Assembly (NCBI RefSeq): GCF_004217185.1 | Contig: NZ_SHKL01000001.1 | Coordinates: 1,572,001-1,636,000, forward strand | DNA length: 64,000 nucleotides | DNA from: Pseudonocardia sediminis | GTDB lineage: Bacteria; Actinomycetota; Actinomycetes; Mycobacteriales; Pseudonocardiaceae | Direction: 5' to 3' | Shown: positions 17,812 through 27,857 of the stretch, in pieces | How positions within the stretch are numbered: position 1 is the first letter of the stretch | Layout of the letters: each line of letters starts with the position of its first letter | The notes under the pieces: model-generated | The model's database searches: none | What the model was told of the DNA's origin: nothing | Seen by the model: the letters and a program-made list of their open reading frames with translations, nothing else | Made by a program: the position numbers and the translations under genes

Positions 17812-17895
17812 GTGGCCGATCTGGCTTACCTGTTGCTGCTGATCGCCGCCTTCGCGGTGTTTGCATCCCTGCTGCGCGGGCTGGACGAGCTGTGA
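17812..17895 (+). CDS. 27-residue single-span membrane peptide at the head of the kdp operon
   Basis: A very short frame: GTG 17812 with GAGGAG 6 bp upstream. It encodes 27 residues, mostly Leu/Ala/Phe with charged ends (Asp3; Arg22 and Asp/Glu at the C-terminus), so it forms a single membrane helix. Its stop overlaps the kdpF start (GTGA), implying translational coupling. It is not KdpF itself, which follows, and has no name I know. It may be an accessory peptide of the Kdp complex, or a leader that tunes translation of kdpF. Confidence 0.6.
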   Translation: MADLAYLLLLIAAFAVFASLLRGLDEL

Positions 17896-17978
17896 TCGCG
17901 AACGTCGTCGGCGGGCTGCTCGCCCTGGCCCTGCTCGTGTACCTGGTGATCGCCCTGCTGCGCCCGGAGCGGTTCTGA
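17892..17978 (+). CDS. kdpF: Potassium-transporting ATPase small subunit KdpF
   Basis: 28 residues: a single membrane helix ending in the typical KdpF tail ALLRPERF. KdpF stabilises the KdpABC complex in the membrane. GTG 17892 overlaps the stop of the 27-residue peptide, and its own stop overlaps the kdpA start as TGATG, so all are translationally coupled. Confidence 0.88.
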   Translation: MIANVVGGLLALALLVYLVIALLRPERF

Positions 17979-19666
17979 TGACCCCGACCGTGGCCGGCCT
18001 GCTCCAGGCCGGCGTCCTCGTCGTGGCCCTGGCCCTGGTCTACAAGCCGCTCGGCGGCTGGATGGCCCGGGTCTACACCTCGGAGCAGCACTGGCGGGTG
18101 GAGCGGCTGCTCTACCGCGTCGTGCGGGTGGACCCGGACAGCTCGCAGCGCTGGACGACCTACGCCGCCGGTGTGCTGGGCTTCTCCTTCGTCTCGATCG
18201 CGGCGCTCTACCTGATGCAGCGCCTGCAGGCGCTGCTGCCGCTCGGGTTCGGGCGCGGGACCGACGGCGCGACGTCGGTGTCCCCGGCGATGGCGTTCAA
18301 CACCGCCGTGTCGTTCGTGACGAACACGAACTGGCAGTCCTACGTCCCGGAGACCGTCCTCGGCCACACCGTGCAGATGGCCGGGCTGACGGTGCAGAAC
18401 ATCGTCTCGGCCGCGGTCGGGATGGCGGTCGCGATCGCGCTGGTCCGTGGCTTCGCCCATGCGGGCACGGGAGACACCGAGGGCCGTCTCGGGAACTTCT
18501 GGGTCGACCTCACCCGCGGCGTCACCCGGATCCTGCTGCCGATCGCCGCCGTCGCGGCGGTCGTGCTCGTCGGCGCCGGCGTGGTGATGTCGCTGCGCTC
18601 CGGGGTCACCGTGACCGGGGTCGACGGCGCGCAGCACACCCTGCCGCTGGCCCCGGCCGCGTCGCAGGAGTCGGTGAAGCTGCTCGGCACGAACGGCGGC
18701 GGCATCTTCAACGCCAACTCCGCGCACCCGTTCGAGTCGCCGAACGCGCTGTCCAACATCATCGAGATCTTCCTGCTGCTCGTCATCCCGGTCGCGCTGA
18801 CCCGCACGTTCGGCGTGATGGTCGGCAACCGGCGCCAGGGCCACGTCCTGGTCGCGGTGATGGGCGGGATCTGGGCCGTGTTCGTCGTCCTGACCTGGCT
18901 GGCCGAGTCGTTCCCGAACGGCCCGGCGGCGCTCGCCGCGGGCGGGGCGATGGAGGGCAAGGAACTCCGGTTCGGGCTCCCCGGCTCGGCGCTGTTCGCG
19001 GTGTCGACGACCGGCACCTCGACCGGCGCGGTCAACGCCGCGCACGACAGCCTCTCCGGCGCCGGCGGCGGGATCGCCCTGCTGAACATGCTGCTCGGCG
19101 AGGTCGCGCCCGGCGGGGTCGGGGCCGGGCTCTACGGGATCCTGGTGCTGGCGATCATCGCCGTCTTCCTGGCCGGGCTGATGGTCGGGCGCACCCCGGA
19201 GTACCTGGGCAAGAAGCTCGGGCGCGAGCAGGTCACGTACGCGGCGATCTCCATCCTGGTGATGCCGGCGCTGGTCCTGCTCGGCGCGGGGCTCGCGATC
19301 GCGCTGCCCGGCACCGCCGACGCGCTCAACAACGACGGCGCGCACGGCTTCTCCGAGGTGCTCTACGCCTACGCCTCGGCCGCGAACAACAACGGCAGCG
19401 CGTTCGCCGGAATCACCGTCACCAGCGACTTCTTCCAGGCGAGCCTGGGCATCGCGATGCTGTTCGGCCGGTTCGTGCCGATCCTCGCCGTGCTGGGCCT
19501 GGCCGGGTCGCTGGCACGCCAGCGCCGGATCGAACCGGGCGCCGGGACGCTGCCGACCGACGGTCCGCTGTTCGCGACGCTCGTCGGCGGCACGGTCCTG
19601 CTGGTCGCGGCGCTGACTTTCTTCCCGGCGATGGCCCTGGGCCCGATCGCCGAGGCGCTGTCATGA
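17978..19666 (+). CDS. kdpA: Potassium-transporting ATPase subunit A
   Basis: 562 residues, about ten membrane segments. KdpA is the K+-selective channel-like subunit of the KdpFABC uptake pump. Selectivity-filter-like loops are visible as [41 protein letters not shown] and NNNGSAFAG, one per pseudo-repeat. It is coupled upstream to kdpF (TGATG) and downstream to kdpB (ATGA). KdpA is made when external K+ is scarce under control of KdpDE, encoded 4.5 kb away. Confidence 0.97.
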   Translation: MTPTVAGLLQAGVLVVALALVYKPLGGWMARVYTSEQHWRVERLLYRVVRVDPDSSQRWTTYAAGVLGFSFVSIAALYLMQRLQALLPLGFGRGTDGATSVSPAMAFNTAVSFVTNTNWQSYVPETVLGHTVQMAGLTVQNIVSAAVGMAVAIALVRGFAHAGTGDTEGRLGNFWVDLTRGVTRILLPIAAVAAVVLVGAGVVMSLRSGVTVTGVDGAQHTLPLAPAASQESVKLLGTNGGGIFNANSAHPFESPNALSNIIEIFLLLVIPVALTRTFGVMVGNRRQGHVLVAVMGGIWAVFVVLTWLAESFPNGPAALAAGGAMEGKELRFGLPGSALFAVSTTGTSTGAVNAAHDSLSGAGGGIALLNMLLGEVAPGGVGAGLYGILVLAIIAVFLAGLMVGRTPEYLGKKLGREQVTYAAISILVMPALVLLGAGLAIALPGTADALNNDGAHGFSEVLYAYASAANNNGSAFAGITVTSDFFQASLGIAMLFGRFVPILAVLGLAGSLARQRRIEPGAGTLPTDGPLFATLVGGTVLLVAALTFFPAMALGPIAEALS

Positions 19667-21792
19667 CCCCCTCTGGCACGAGCGCCCCCACCCGGAACAG
19701 AAAGGGAACAGACGTGGTGAGCACCGAGGTACGCGAGGCGGCGCCGGCCGAAGCCGCGCCCGCGGCCGTCGCCGCCGGGGCGTTCAGCCCGGGCCAGCTC
19801 GTCGCCTCGCTGCCGGACGCCCTGCGCAAGCTCGACCCGCGGGCTCAGCTGTCGAACCCGGTGATGTTCGTGGTCTGGGTCGGGTCGGTGCTGGTCACCG
19901 TCCTGGCGGTCCTGGACCCGAGCGTGTTCGCGGTGCTGATCGCGATCTGGCTGTGGTTCACGGTCGTCTTCGCGAACCTGGCCGAGGCCGTCGCCGAGGG
20001 GCGCGGCAAGGCCCAGGCGGAGTCGCTGCGCCGGACGAAGCGGGAGACCACCGCCCGGCGCCTCGCGTCGGACGGAGGAGAGGAGGAGGTCCCCGGTACG
20101 GCGCTGACGATCGGCGACCTCGTCGTCGTCGAGGCGAACGAGACGATCCCCGGAGACGGCGACGTCGTCGAGGGCATCGCGACCGTCGACGAGTCGGCGA
20201 TCACCGGGGAGTCCGCGCCCGTGATCCGGGAGGCCGGCGGCGACCGCAGCTCGGTCACCGGCGGCACCACGGTGCTCTCCGACCGGATCGTCGTGCGGAT
20301 CACGACGAAGCCGGGGGAGTCGTTCGTCGACCGGATGATCGCCCTCGTCGAGGGCGCCGCCCGGCAGAAGACGCCGAACGAGATCGCGCTGACGGTGCTG
20401 CTGTCGGTCCTGACGATCATCTTCCTGCTGGCCGTCGTCGCGATCTCGCCGATGAGCGCCTACGCCGGCTCACAGGTGTCGCTGACCGTGCTGACCGCGC
20501 TGCTGGTCTGCCTGATCCCGACCACGATCGGCGCGCTGCTGTCCGCGATCGGCATCGCCGGGATGGACCGGCTGGTGCAGCGCAACGTGCTCGCGACGTC
20601 CGGGCGCGCCGTCGAGGCCGCCGGGGACATCGACACGCTGCTGTTGGACAAGACCGGCACCATCACCTTCGGCAACCGGCAGGCCACCGAGCTGCTCACC
20701 GTCGGCGACACGACGCCCGAGGACCTCGCGGCCGCGGCCCGGCTGTCCAGCCTCGCCGACCAGACGCCGGAGGGCCGCAGCGTCGTCGCGCTCTGCGCGT
20801 CGGCGTACGGGCTTCCCGCCGAGGCGGACGCCTCCGAGGCAGTGGCGGAGTTCGTGCCGTTCACGGCGCAGACCCGGATGTCGGGCATGGACCTCTCCGG
20901 CCGGGTGGTCCGTAAGGGCGCCGCGCAATCGGTGCTGGCGTGGGCGCAGGCGTCCGACCGGGCGGAGGTGGTCCGGCTCGTCGAGGAGATCTCCGACGAC
21001 GGCGGCACGCCGCTGGTCGTCGCCTCCGCCCGCACCGCCGACGGCGACGGCGCGCGGGTGCTCGGCGTCATCCGGCTCTCCGACGTCGTCAAGCCCGGCA
21101 TGCGGGAGCGCTTCGCGGAGCTGCGCGCGATGGGCATCCGCACGGTGATGATCACCGGTGACAACCCGCGCACGGCCCGGGCGATCGCCGCCGACGCCGG
21201 CGTGGACGACCACCTGGCCGAGGCCACGCCCGAGGACAAGATGGCGTTGATCAAGAAGGAGCAGGAGGGCGGCCGTCTGGTCGCGATGACCGGCGACGGC
21301 ACCAACGACGCTCCCGCGCTGGCCCAGGCGGACGTCGGGGTCGCGATGAACACCGGGACGGCCGCGGCCAAGGAGGCCGGCAACATGGTCGACCTCGACT
21401 CGGACCCGACGAAGCTGATCGAGATCGTCGAGATCGGCAAGCAGCTGCTGATCACCCGGGGCGCGCTGACCACGTTCTCGGTGGCCAACGACCTGGCAAA
21501 GTACTTCGCGATCCTGCCCGCGATGTTCCTGGCGCTCTACCCCTCGCTCGGCGCGCTGAACGTCATGGCGCTCGCGACGCCGCAGTCGGCGATCCTCTCG
21601 GCGGTCATCTTCAACGCGCTGGTGATCGTCGCGCTGATCCCGCTGGCGCTGCGCGGCGTGCGCTACCGGCCGTCGTCCGCGGCGCATCTTCTGCGCCGCA
21701 ACCTGCTGATCTACGGGCTCGGCGGCGTGGTGACCCCGTTCGTCGGGATCTTCCTCATCGACCTGCTCGTCCGACTCATCCCGGGGATCTGA
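19663..21792 (+). CDS. kdpB: Potassium-transporting ATPase subunit B
   Basis: 709 residues from ATG 19663, a P-type ATPase (class IA) that energises K+ uptake. Motifs are the actuator loop ITGESAPV, phosphorylation site DKTGT (Asp329), and hinge [22 protein letters not shown]. The ATG overlaps the kdpA stop. GTG 19714 or 19717, with AGAAAGGG about 8 bp upstream, is also a strong candidate start and would drop a non-conserved head of 17-18 residues. The conserved family sequence begins at [20 protein letters not shown]. The stop overlaps kdpC as TGATG. Confidence 0.96.
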   Translation: MTPSGTSAPTRNRKGTDVVSTEVREAAPAEAAPAAVAAGAFSPGQLVASLPDALRKLDPRAQLSNPVMFVVWVGSVLVTVLAVLDPSVFAVLIAIWLWFTVVFANLAEAVAEGRGKAQAESLRRTKRETTARRLASDGGEEEVPGTALTIGDLVVVEANETIPGDGDVVEGIATVDESAITGESAPVIREAGGDRSSVTGGTTVLSDRIVVRITTKPGESFVDRMIALVEGAARQKTPNEIALTVLLSVLTIIFLLAVVAISPMSAYAGSQVSLTVLTALLVCLIPTTIGALLSAIGIAGMDRLVQRNVLATSGRAVEAAGDIDTLLLDKTGTITFGNRQATELLTVGDTTPEDLAAAARLSSLADQTPEGRSVVALCASAYGLPAEADASEAVAEFVPFTAQTRMSGMDLSGRVVRKGAAQSVLAWAQASDRAEVVRLVEEISDDGGTPLVVASARTADGDGARVLGVIRLSDVVKPGMRERFAELRAMGIRTVMITGDNPRTARAIAADAGVDDHLAEATPEDKMALIKKEQEGGRLVAMTGDGTNDAPALAQADVGVAMNTGTAAAKEAGNMVDLDSDPTKLIEIVEIGKQLLITRGALTTFSVANDLAKYFAILPAMFLALYPSLGALNVMALATPQSAILSAVIFNALVIVALIPLALRGVRYRPSSAAHLLRRNLLIYGLGGVVTPFVGIFLIDLLVRLIPGI

Positions 21793-22397
21793 TGCTGACC
21801 ACACTGCGCCGGCAGACCGCGACCGGTCTGCGCGTCCTGATCGTGATGACCGTGCTGTGCGGCGTCGCCTACCCGCTCGCGATCTGGGCGGTGTCCCGGG
21901 TCCCCGGGCTGTCCGGGCACGCCGAGGGGTCGGTCGTCGCCGGGGGAGCGGGGTCGTCGCTGATCGGGGTGGACCCGGTCGCGGCGGACCCGGCCGCCGA
22001 CCCCTACTTCCACACCCGCGCCTCGGCGTCGTCGGAGGACGTGCTGGGGCCGGCGGACACGTCGACGTCGGGGGCGTCGAACCTCGGGGCGTTCTCGGAG
22101 AAGCTGGGCGAGCAGGTGGCCCAGCGCCGGACGCTGATCGCCGGCCGGGAGGGCGTCGAGCCGTCCGCGGTGCCGGTCGACGCCGTCACCGCGTCGGCGT
22201 CCGGGCTGGACCCGGACATCAGCCCGGCCTACGCCGCGCTGCAGACCGCGCGCGTGGCGCGGGTGACCGGACTGCCGGTGGAGCGTGTGCGGGCCCTGGT
22301 CGACGGTGCGACCGACGGCCGGATGCTCGGGTTCCTCGGTGATCCGACGGTGAACGTCACCGAGCTGAACCTGGCCGTCCGGGACGCGCGTGGCTGA
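21792..22397 (+). CDS. kdpC: Potassium-transporting ATPase subunit C
   Basis: 201 residues. An N-terminal membrane anchor (residues 12-38) precedes the periplasmic/extracytoplasmic domain that assembles KdpA with KdpB. Conserved stretches are YFHTRASAS, GASNLG, VPVDAVTASASGLDPDISPAYA and the DPTVNVTELNLAV end. The start overlaps kdpB. It ends the structural operon; the sensor and regulator genes follow only after the convergent antiporter gene. Confidence 0.95.
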   Translation: MLTTLRRQTATGLRVLIVMTVLCGVAYPLAIWAVSRVPGLSGHAEGSVVAGGAGSSLIGVDPVAADPAADPYFHTRASASSEDVLGPADTSTSGASNLGAFSEKLGEQVAQRRTLIAGREGVEPSAVPVDAVTASASGLDPDISPAYAALQTARVARVTGLPVERVRALVDGATDGRMLGFLGDPTVNVTELNLAVRDARG

Positions 22398-22488
22398 CCG
22401 CACGGGCCGGTCCGCGGTGATCACCGCGCCGGGAGCGGACGCGACCTCCCGGGTCGGTCCCGCTCCCGCCGCGGCGATCACGCGCGCG

Positions 22489-24093
22489 TCACTCGACGTC
22501 GGCGGCGCCGGCCAGGCGGACCTCCTCGGCGTCGAGACCCGCCTGGACCCGGCGCAGCACGATGTCGTCGATCTTCCCGGCGTCGCGCAGGGCGACCACG
22601 GCGGCGCGCTTGTCGGCCAGGAGCGCGGCGCGCAGCCGCTGGTAGTCCTCCCGCTCGACCCGCTCCGGGGTGGGGGTGTCGTCGACGCCGGGCCCGGACG
22701 GATCGGTCAGGTCGTGCAGGTGGTCCTCGTAGTCGGCGCGGACCCGGGCCGCGGCCTCGTCGACGATGTCGAGCCGGGCCGCGGTCTGGGGCAGCGCGGC
22801 CAGGCCCGCCTCGGTGGCGACCCGGTGCGCCAGCGCCTCCTCGGCGGCCTCGGCGGTGTCCACCGGGAGCCGGGCGAAGCGCAGTACCGCGGGCAGGGTC
22901 AGGCCCTGGACGAGCAACGTCACCGCGATGACCCCGAACGTGACGACGATGATCAGGTCCCGTCCGGGGAACGGGGTGCCGTCGACGAGCACGGTCGGCA
23001 CGGCCAGGGCCGCGGCCAGCGACACCCCGCCTCGGAATCCCGCCCAGGAGTTGGCCAGGCGCTGCCGGGCACCGACGCGTCGCAGGCGTTGCGCGGGCCG
23101 GCGGTCGAGGGCCCGGATCAGGTACGGCGTGGTGTTGGACCACAGCAGCCGGGTGCCGATCACCGCGAGCGCGACGAGCAGGGCGTCGAACAGTCCCTCG
23201 GCCAGCGAGTAGGACTCGAGCGCTCCGAGTGCGCTGCGCAGCTGCATCCCGACCAGGACGAACAAGGTGCCGTTGAGCAGGAACGTCGTGAGCTGCCAGA
23301 ACGCGCGGGCCTGCAGCCGGGTCCGGGCCGAGACGGTGCGCGGCCCGACCTGGCTCAGCGCCAGCCCGCACACGACCACGGCCAGCACCCCGGAGGCGTG
23401 CACCTCCTCGGCCAGCAGGAACGCCGCGAACGGAGTCAGGATGCTGATCCCGTTCTCCAGCAGCGTGTCCTTCGCGATCCGTCGTGCGTGCCCGGCGAGC
23501 CAGGCCACTCCCAGGCCGGCCAGCGCGCCGCCGATATACGAGAGCCCGAACTGCCCCAGTGCCGAGGGCCAGCTGAAGGCCTGCTCGCCGGTGGCCACCG
23601 ACACCGCGATCGCGAACACGACCAGCGCCGTGCCGTCGTTGATCAGCGACTCCGCGCGCAGTGTGGTCAGCGTCCGCCGCGGCATCCCCTTGGCGACGGC
23701 GGCGACGGCCGTCGCGTCGGTGGGCGCGACGACCGCGCCCAGCACCCAGGCCACCGGCCAGGACAGGCCCAGCGCGTGCCCGACGACGGCCACCACACCG
23801 GCCGTCACCAGCACGAGCACCACCGACGACAGCACGACGACGCGCAGGTTGGCGCGGATCTCGCGCAGCGAGGTGGTCAGCGACTCCCAGTAGAGCAGCG
23901 CGGGGAGGAACAGCAGCAACACGACCTCCGGCGGCAGCGTCACCTCCGACGTCCACGGCACGAAGGCCAGCGGTACCCCGCCGAGCAGCAGCACGATCGG
24001 CGCGGGCACGTTCAGCCACTTCGCCACCCTGCTCAGGACGATCACCGCCAGCAGGACCACGACCAGAACCTGCAGCACGTGTGCGTCCTGCAC
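22489..24093 (-). CDS. CPA1-family Na+/H+ antiporter
   Basis: 534 residues with about 12 membrane segments and a charged, helical cytoplasmic tail of about 130 residues. Family motifs are LPALLYWESL, the PTDATAVAAVAKG re-entrant segment and AESLINDGTALVVFA, whose Asn-Asp pair is the ion site of electroneutral NhaP/NHE-type exchangers. The start is GTG 24093, placed after a GGAGAGGAGGGG ribosome-binding site; upstream codons are not conserved. It sits between kdpC and kdpD on the opposite strand, so it splits the kdp structural and regulatory genes. It probably helps balance Na+ and pH. Confidence 0.9.
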   Translation of the reverse strand: MQDAHVLQVLVVVLLAVIVLSRVAKWLNVPAPIVLLLGGVPLAFVPWTSEVTLPPEVVLLLFLPALLYWESLTTSLREIRANLRVVVLSSVVLVLVTAGVVAVVGHALGLSWPVAWVLGAVVAPTDATAVAAVAKGMPRRTLTTLRAESLINDGTALVVFAIAVSVATGEQAFSWPSALGQFGLSYIGGALAGLGVAWLAGHARRIAKDTLLENGISILTPFAAFLLAEEVHASGVLAVVVCGLALSQVGPRTVSARTRLQARAFWQLTTFLLNGTLFVLVGMQLRSALGALESYSLAEGLFDALLVALAVIGTRLLWSNTTPYLIRALDRRPAQRLRRVGARQRLANSWAGFRGGVSLAAALAVPTVLVDGTPFPGRDLIIVVTFGVIAVTLLVQGLTLPAVLRFARLPVDTAEAAEEALAHRVATEAGLAALPQTAARLDIVDEAAARVRADYEDHLHDLTDPSGPGVDDTPTPERVEREDYQRLRAALLADKRAAVVALRDAGKIDDIVLRRVQAGLDAEEVRLAGAADVE

Positions 24094-24154
24094 CGGCCCA
24101 CCCCTCCTCTCCACCCGTCCGGGCGACGGCCCATCGTGCTCCCGCACGCCGCCG

Positions 24155-24182
24155 TCGACAAGCGCGTTCGGGAACGGACAAT
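24155..24182 (+). promoter_or_regulatory. Candidate promoter of kdpD
   Basis: TCGACA (24155-24160) and GACAAT (24177-24182) are 16 bp apart. The -10 ends 3-6 nt before the two possible GTG starts, so the transcript could begin at GTG 24189. Confidence 0.45.
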
Positions 24183-24185
24183 GAG

Positions 24186-26762
24186 GTGGTGACCAAGCGG
24201 GGTGAGCTGCGGATCCACCTGGGGGCCGCCCCCGGGGTGGGCAAGACGTTCGCGATGCTCGGGGAGGCGCGGCGGCGTCTGGACCGCGGCACCGACGTCG
24301 TCGTCGGGGTCGTGGAGACGCACGGCCGGGAGAAGACGGCCGGGCTGCTCGACGGGCTCGAGGTGGTCCCGCGGCGCCGGGTGCCGCACGGCGCGACCGA
24401 GCTGGAGGAGCTGGACCTGGACGCGGTGCTGGTGCGCAGGCCGGAGGTCGCGCTCGTCGACGAGCTGGCGCACACCAACGCGCCCGGCTCACGGAACGCG
24501 AAGCGCTGGCAGGACGTGGAGGAGCTGCTCGACGCCGGCATCGACGTCATCTCCACGGTGAACGTGCAGCACCTGGAGTCCCTCGGCGACGTGGTGCACA
24601 CGATCACCGGCGTGCGGCAGCGGGAGACCGTCCCGGACGAGGTGGTGCGCCGGGCCGAGCAGCTCGAGCTCGTCGACATCACCCCGGAGGCGCTGCGCCG
24701 CCGTCTCGCGCACGGCAACGTCTACGCCGCGGAGAAGGTCGACGCGGCGCTGGCCAACTACTTCCAGGTGCCGAACCTGATCGCGCTGCGCGAGCTTGCG
24801 CTGCTGTGGGTGGCCGACGAGGTCGACGTCGCCCTGCGCCGGCACCGCACCGACAAGAAGATCACCGACGTCTGGGAGACGCGGGAACGCGTCGTCGTCG
24901 CGCTGACCGGCGGGCCGGAGTCCGAGACCGTGCTGCGACGGGCCGCGCGGATCGCGAAACGGGCCGGTCAGGCCGACCTGCTGGCCGTGCACGTGCTGCG
25001 CGGCGACGGCCTCGCCGGGGCCCCGGTCGGGGCGACGATGGCGCTGCGCCGCCTCGCCGACGACGTCGGTGCCACGTTCCACACCGCGGTCGGCGACGGC
25101 GGCGCGGACGCCGTCACCACCGCACTGCTCGACTTCGCCCGCGCGGTGAACGCGACCCAGCTGGTCCTCGGCACCTCGCGGCGCTCACGCCTGGCGCGGC
25201 TGTTCGACCCCGGGATCGGCGCGCGGGTGGTGCAGGAGTCCGGGCCGATCGACGTGCACATGGTCACCCACGACGCGGCCGGGCGGGCGTTGCGTCTGCC
25301 CGCCCTGCGCGGGGGTCTGTCCGGGTCGCGGCAGGCCGCCGGATGGGTGCTGGCCGTGCTCGCCCCGGCGGTGGCCACGCTGCTCGGGGTGGCGCTGCGC
25401 GACGTGATCGGGCTGTCCACCGACGTGGTGCTGTTCTTCCTGGCCGCGGTCGTCGTCGCGGCGGTCGGGGGACTGGGCCCGGCGCTGCTGACGGTGCTGC
25501 TCGGCGGGTTCGCGCTGAACTTCTTCCTCACCCCACCGCTGTACTCCCTGACCATCGCGGCGACCGAGAACGTGATCACCGTGGTGGTGATGCTGGGCGT
25601 CGCGGTGCTGGTCGCGCTCGTGGTGGACCGGGCCGCGCGACGGGCCGAGCAGGCCGCCCGGGCACGGGCCGAGGCGGCGCTGCTGGCGTCGTTCGCGCGC
25701 ACGGTGCTGACCCGCACCGATCCGCTTCCGAGGCTCCTGGAGAAGGTCCGCGAGGCGTTCGGGCTGCGGTGCGCGGCGCTGCTGGAACGGGCCTCCGACG
25801 GGGACGCGGACGGCCTGGGCGCCTCCTCCGACGGGCACCGCGGCTGGAGGCAGGTCGCGGTCTCCGGACCTCCGGAGTGCGCCCGGCCCGACCAGGCCGA
25901 CGTCGACGTCGAGATGGAACCGGGCCTGCACCTGGTCGGCACCGGGCGGTCGCTGCCCGCCGCGGACCGGCGGCTGCTGGAGACGGTCGGCGGGCAGGCG
26001 CTGCTCGCGTTGCGCAGCCAGCGCGCCGCGGCCGACGCCGAGTCCGCGCGGCGCCGCGCCGAGGTGAACGAGACCCGCGGCGCGCTGCTCTCGGCGGTCG
26101 GGCACGATCTGCGCAGCCCGCTGACCTCGATCAAGGCCTCTGTGGGGACCTTGCGCGACCCGCTGCTGCGGCTGTCGGGCACCGACCGGGCCGACCTGCT
26201 GGCCGGGATGGAGGAGTCCGCGGACCGGCTGACCGGGCTGGTGGACAACCTGCTGGACTCCTCGCGTCTCGCGGCCGGCGCGGTGCACCCGCTGCTCGCG
26301 CCGGTCGGGTACGACGAGGTCGCGTTGCGGGCGCTGGTGGGGATCGAGGACGCCGCCCGGGTGACGATGGAGATCGACGAGGAGCTCCCCGACGTCGTCG
26401 CCGACGTGGGGCTGCTGGAACGGGTGGTGGCCAACGTGGTGGACAACGCGCTGCGGCACGGGGCCGGTGCGCCGGTCGCGCTGCGCGCCAGCGCCCACGC
26501 CGACCGGGTCGAGCTGCGGGTCGTCGACCGTGGTCCGGGTGTGCCGCGCCACTCCCGCGACGGCCTGTTCGCCGCGTTCCAGCGCCTCGGCGACCGGGAC
26601 GCCACCCCGGGTGTCGGGCTCGGCCTGTCGGTCGCCCGCGGGCTGACCGCCGTCATGGGCGGGACGCTGTCGGCGGAGGACACCCCCGGCGGTGGACTGA
26701 CCGTCGTGGTGTCCATGCCCTCGGCCGGAGCGCCGGTCGCCGAGCCGGAGGTGATCGGGTGA
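24186..26762 (+). CDS. kdpD: Osmosensitive K+ channel sensor histidine kinase KdpD
   Basis: 858 residues. KdpD senses low K+ and turgor and phosphorylates KdpE. The order of domains is an N-terminal KdpD domain with Walker A GAAPGVGKTF (Lys20) and DELAHTNAPGSRN; a universal-stress-protein domain (about 240-365); four membrane segments (about 380-485); a GAF-like region; then the kinase core, with H-box SAVGHDLRSPLTSIKA (phospho-His640), N-box NVVDNALRHG and G-boxes VDRGPGVP and GVGLGLSVARGL. GTG 24186 and GTG 24189 are adjacent starts; the -10-like sequence just upstream favours 24189. kdpE follows after 160 bp. Confidence 0.95.
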   Translation: MVTKRGELRIHLGAAPGVGKTFAMLGEARRRLDRGTDVVVGVVETHGREKTAGLLDGLEVVPRRRVPHGATELEELDLDAVLVRRPEVALVDELAHTNAPGSRNAKRWQDVEELLDAGIDVISTVNVQHLESLGDVVHTITGVRQRETVPDEVVRRAEQLELVDITPEALRRRLAHGNVYAAEKVDAALANYFQVPNLIALRELALLWVADEVDVALRRHRTDKKITDVWETRERVVVALTGGPESETVLRRAARIAKRAGQADLLAVHVLRGDGLAGAPVGATMALRRLADDVGATFHTAVGDGGADAVTTALLDFARAVNATQLVLGTSRRSRLARLFDPGIGARVVQESGPIDVHMVTHDAAGRALRLPALRGGLSGSRQAAGWVLAVLAPAVATLLGVALRDVIGLSTDVVLFFLAAVVVAAVGGLGPALLTVLLGGFALNFFLTPPLYSLTIAATENVITVVVMLGVAVLVALVVDRAARRAEQAARARAEAALLASFARTVLTRTDPLPRLLEKVREAFGLRCAALLERASDGDADGLGASSDGHRGWRQVAVSGPPECARPDQADVDVEMEPGLHLVGTGRSLPAADRRLLETVGGQALLALRSQRAAADAESARRRAEVNETRGALLSAVGHDLRSPLTSIKASVGTLRDPLLRLSGTDRADLLAGMEESADRLTGLVDNLLDSSRLAAGAVHPLLAPVGYDEVALRALVGIEDAARVTMEIDEELPDVVADVGLLERVVANVVDNALRHGAGAPVALRASAHADRVELRVVDRGPGVPRHSRDGLFAAFQRLGDRDATPGVGLGLSVARGLTAVMGGTLSAEDTPGGGLTVVVSMPSAGAPVAEPEVIG

Positions 26763-26922
26763 TCGGGCCCTCCAGCACCACCCGGCCCACTGCCGCCGGG
26801 CTTGTCACTACTCGGCCTGCCACTGCCCGGCCTGCTGCTGCCGGGTCTGCCGTCGCTGCGCCTGCTACCCCGGGGCCGGGCGACGCAGCGCGGTCCGATG
26901 TCGTGCGGCCGGGGGTGCGCTC

Positions 26923-27630
26923 ATGAGCGGGACGCCGGCCGGGGCCGGGACGCGGGTACTCGTCGTCGACGACGACCCGCAGATCCTGCGCGCCCTGCGG
27001 ATCAACCTGACCGCACACGGCTACACCGTGCTCGTCGCCGCGGACGGCGCATCGGCGCTGCGGACGGCGGCCGACGGGCACCCGGAGGTCGTGGTGCTCG
27101 ACCTAGGCCTGCCCGACCTCGACGGCACCGACGTGATCGAGGGCCTGCGCGGCTGGACACCCGTCCCGATCCTGGTCCTGTCGGCCCGCACCGACGCCAC
27201 CGACAAGGTCCGCGCGCTCGACGCCGGTGCCGACGACTACGTCACCAAGCCGTTCGGGATGGCCGAGCTGCTGGCCCGCCTGCGCGCCGCCGTCCGACGG
27301 GCCGCGGTGTCCTCCGTCGACGGCGAGGCGGTGATCTCGACGCCCGACTTCACCGTCGACCTGGCCGCCAAGACCGTGGCCCTGGCCGACGGTTCCGAGG
27401 TGCACCTGACCCCGACCGAGTGGGGCATCCTCGAGCTGCTGGTCCGCCACCGCGGCAAGCTCGTCGGGCAGCGCCAGCTCCTGCGCGAGGTGTGGGGCCC
27501 GTCGTACGGCTCGGAGACCAACTACCTGCGCGTCTATCTGGCGCAACTGCGCCGCAAGCTGGAGCCGTCGCCGTCGCGGCCCAAGTACCTGATCACCGAG
27601 GCCGGGATGGGCTACCGCTTCGACGGCTGA
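26923..27630 (+). CDS. kdpE: Response regulator KdpE
   Basis: 235 residues, OmpR family. The receiver domain has the acidic pocket VVDDDP, phospho-acceptor Asp60 in VVVLDLGLPDLDG, and Lys in YVTKPFG. The winged-helix DNA-binding domain is residues about 140-235 (LTPTEWGILELLVRH ... TNYLRVYLAQLRRKLE ... GMGYRFDG). Activated by KdpD, it would switch on the kdpFABC operon 9 kb upstream, perhaps through the phased CGTCAA repeats. The 160-bp gap after kdpD is low-complexity and holds no obvious gene. Confidence 0.95.
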   Translation: MSGTPAGAGTRVLVVDDDPQILRALRINLTAHGYTVLVAADGASALRTAADGHPEVVVLDLGLPDLDGTDVIEGLRGWTPVPILVLSARTDATDKVRALDAGADDYVTKPFGMAELLARLRAAVRRAAVSSVDGEAVISTPDFTVDLAAKTVALADGSEVHLTPTEWGILELLVRHRGKLVGQRQLLREVWGPSYGSETNYLRVYLAQLRRKLEPSPSRPKYLITEAGMGYRFDG

Positions 27631-27645
27631 GCCCCTCCCGGACTT

Positions 27646-27714
27646 CAAGATCGCGGTGATGGCAGCGGAACGCGTCGCTTCCGGTGCGCTTCACTGCCAC
27701 GACCGCGATCATGA
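27646..27714. repeat. Palindromic element, copy 1 (after kdpE)
   Basis: GATCGCGGT (27649-27657) pairs with ACCGCGATC (27702-27710), GGCAG with CTGCC inside, and CCCCTC (27632-27637) with GAGGGG (27713-27718) outside. This gives a long stem around a loop with GCGGAACGC. It lies 15 bp after kdpE, so it could also end that transcript. A diverged copy lies at 28713-28780. Confidence 0.75.
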
Positions 27715-27857
27715 GGGGCCGTGGCCGCAGATCGCGATCGGCACTCACGGTTCGGCACTCACCGTGCGGGTGCTGACGGAGCGGGGCTGACGGTGCGGGT
27801 GCGAACGGTTCGGGCCGATCGGGCTCGGCGCTCCGCCCCGGCCGTCACGCTGCGCAA

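Noticed and set aside
26763-27659. Possible read-through extension of kdpD across kdpE
   Set aside because: The frame stays open after the kdpD stop, but it is Leu/Pro/Gly low-complexity and then runs out of frame over kdpE. KdpD already has its full kinase core.
27632-27718. Element after kdpE as a plain terminator only
   Set aside because: It may well stop transcription, but a second, diverged copy near 28.7 kb shows it is a repeat element, so it is listed as such.
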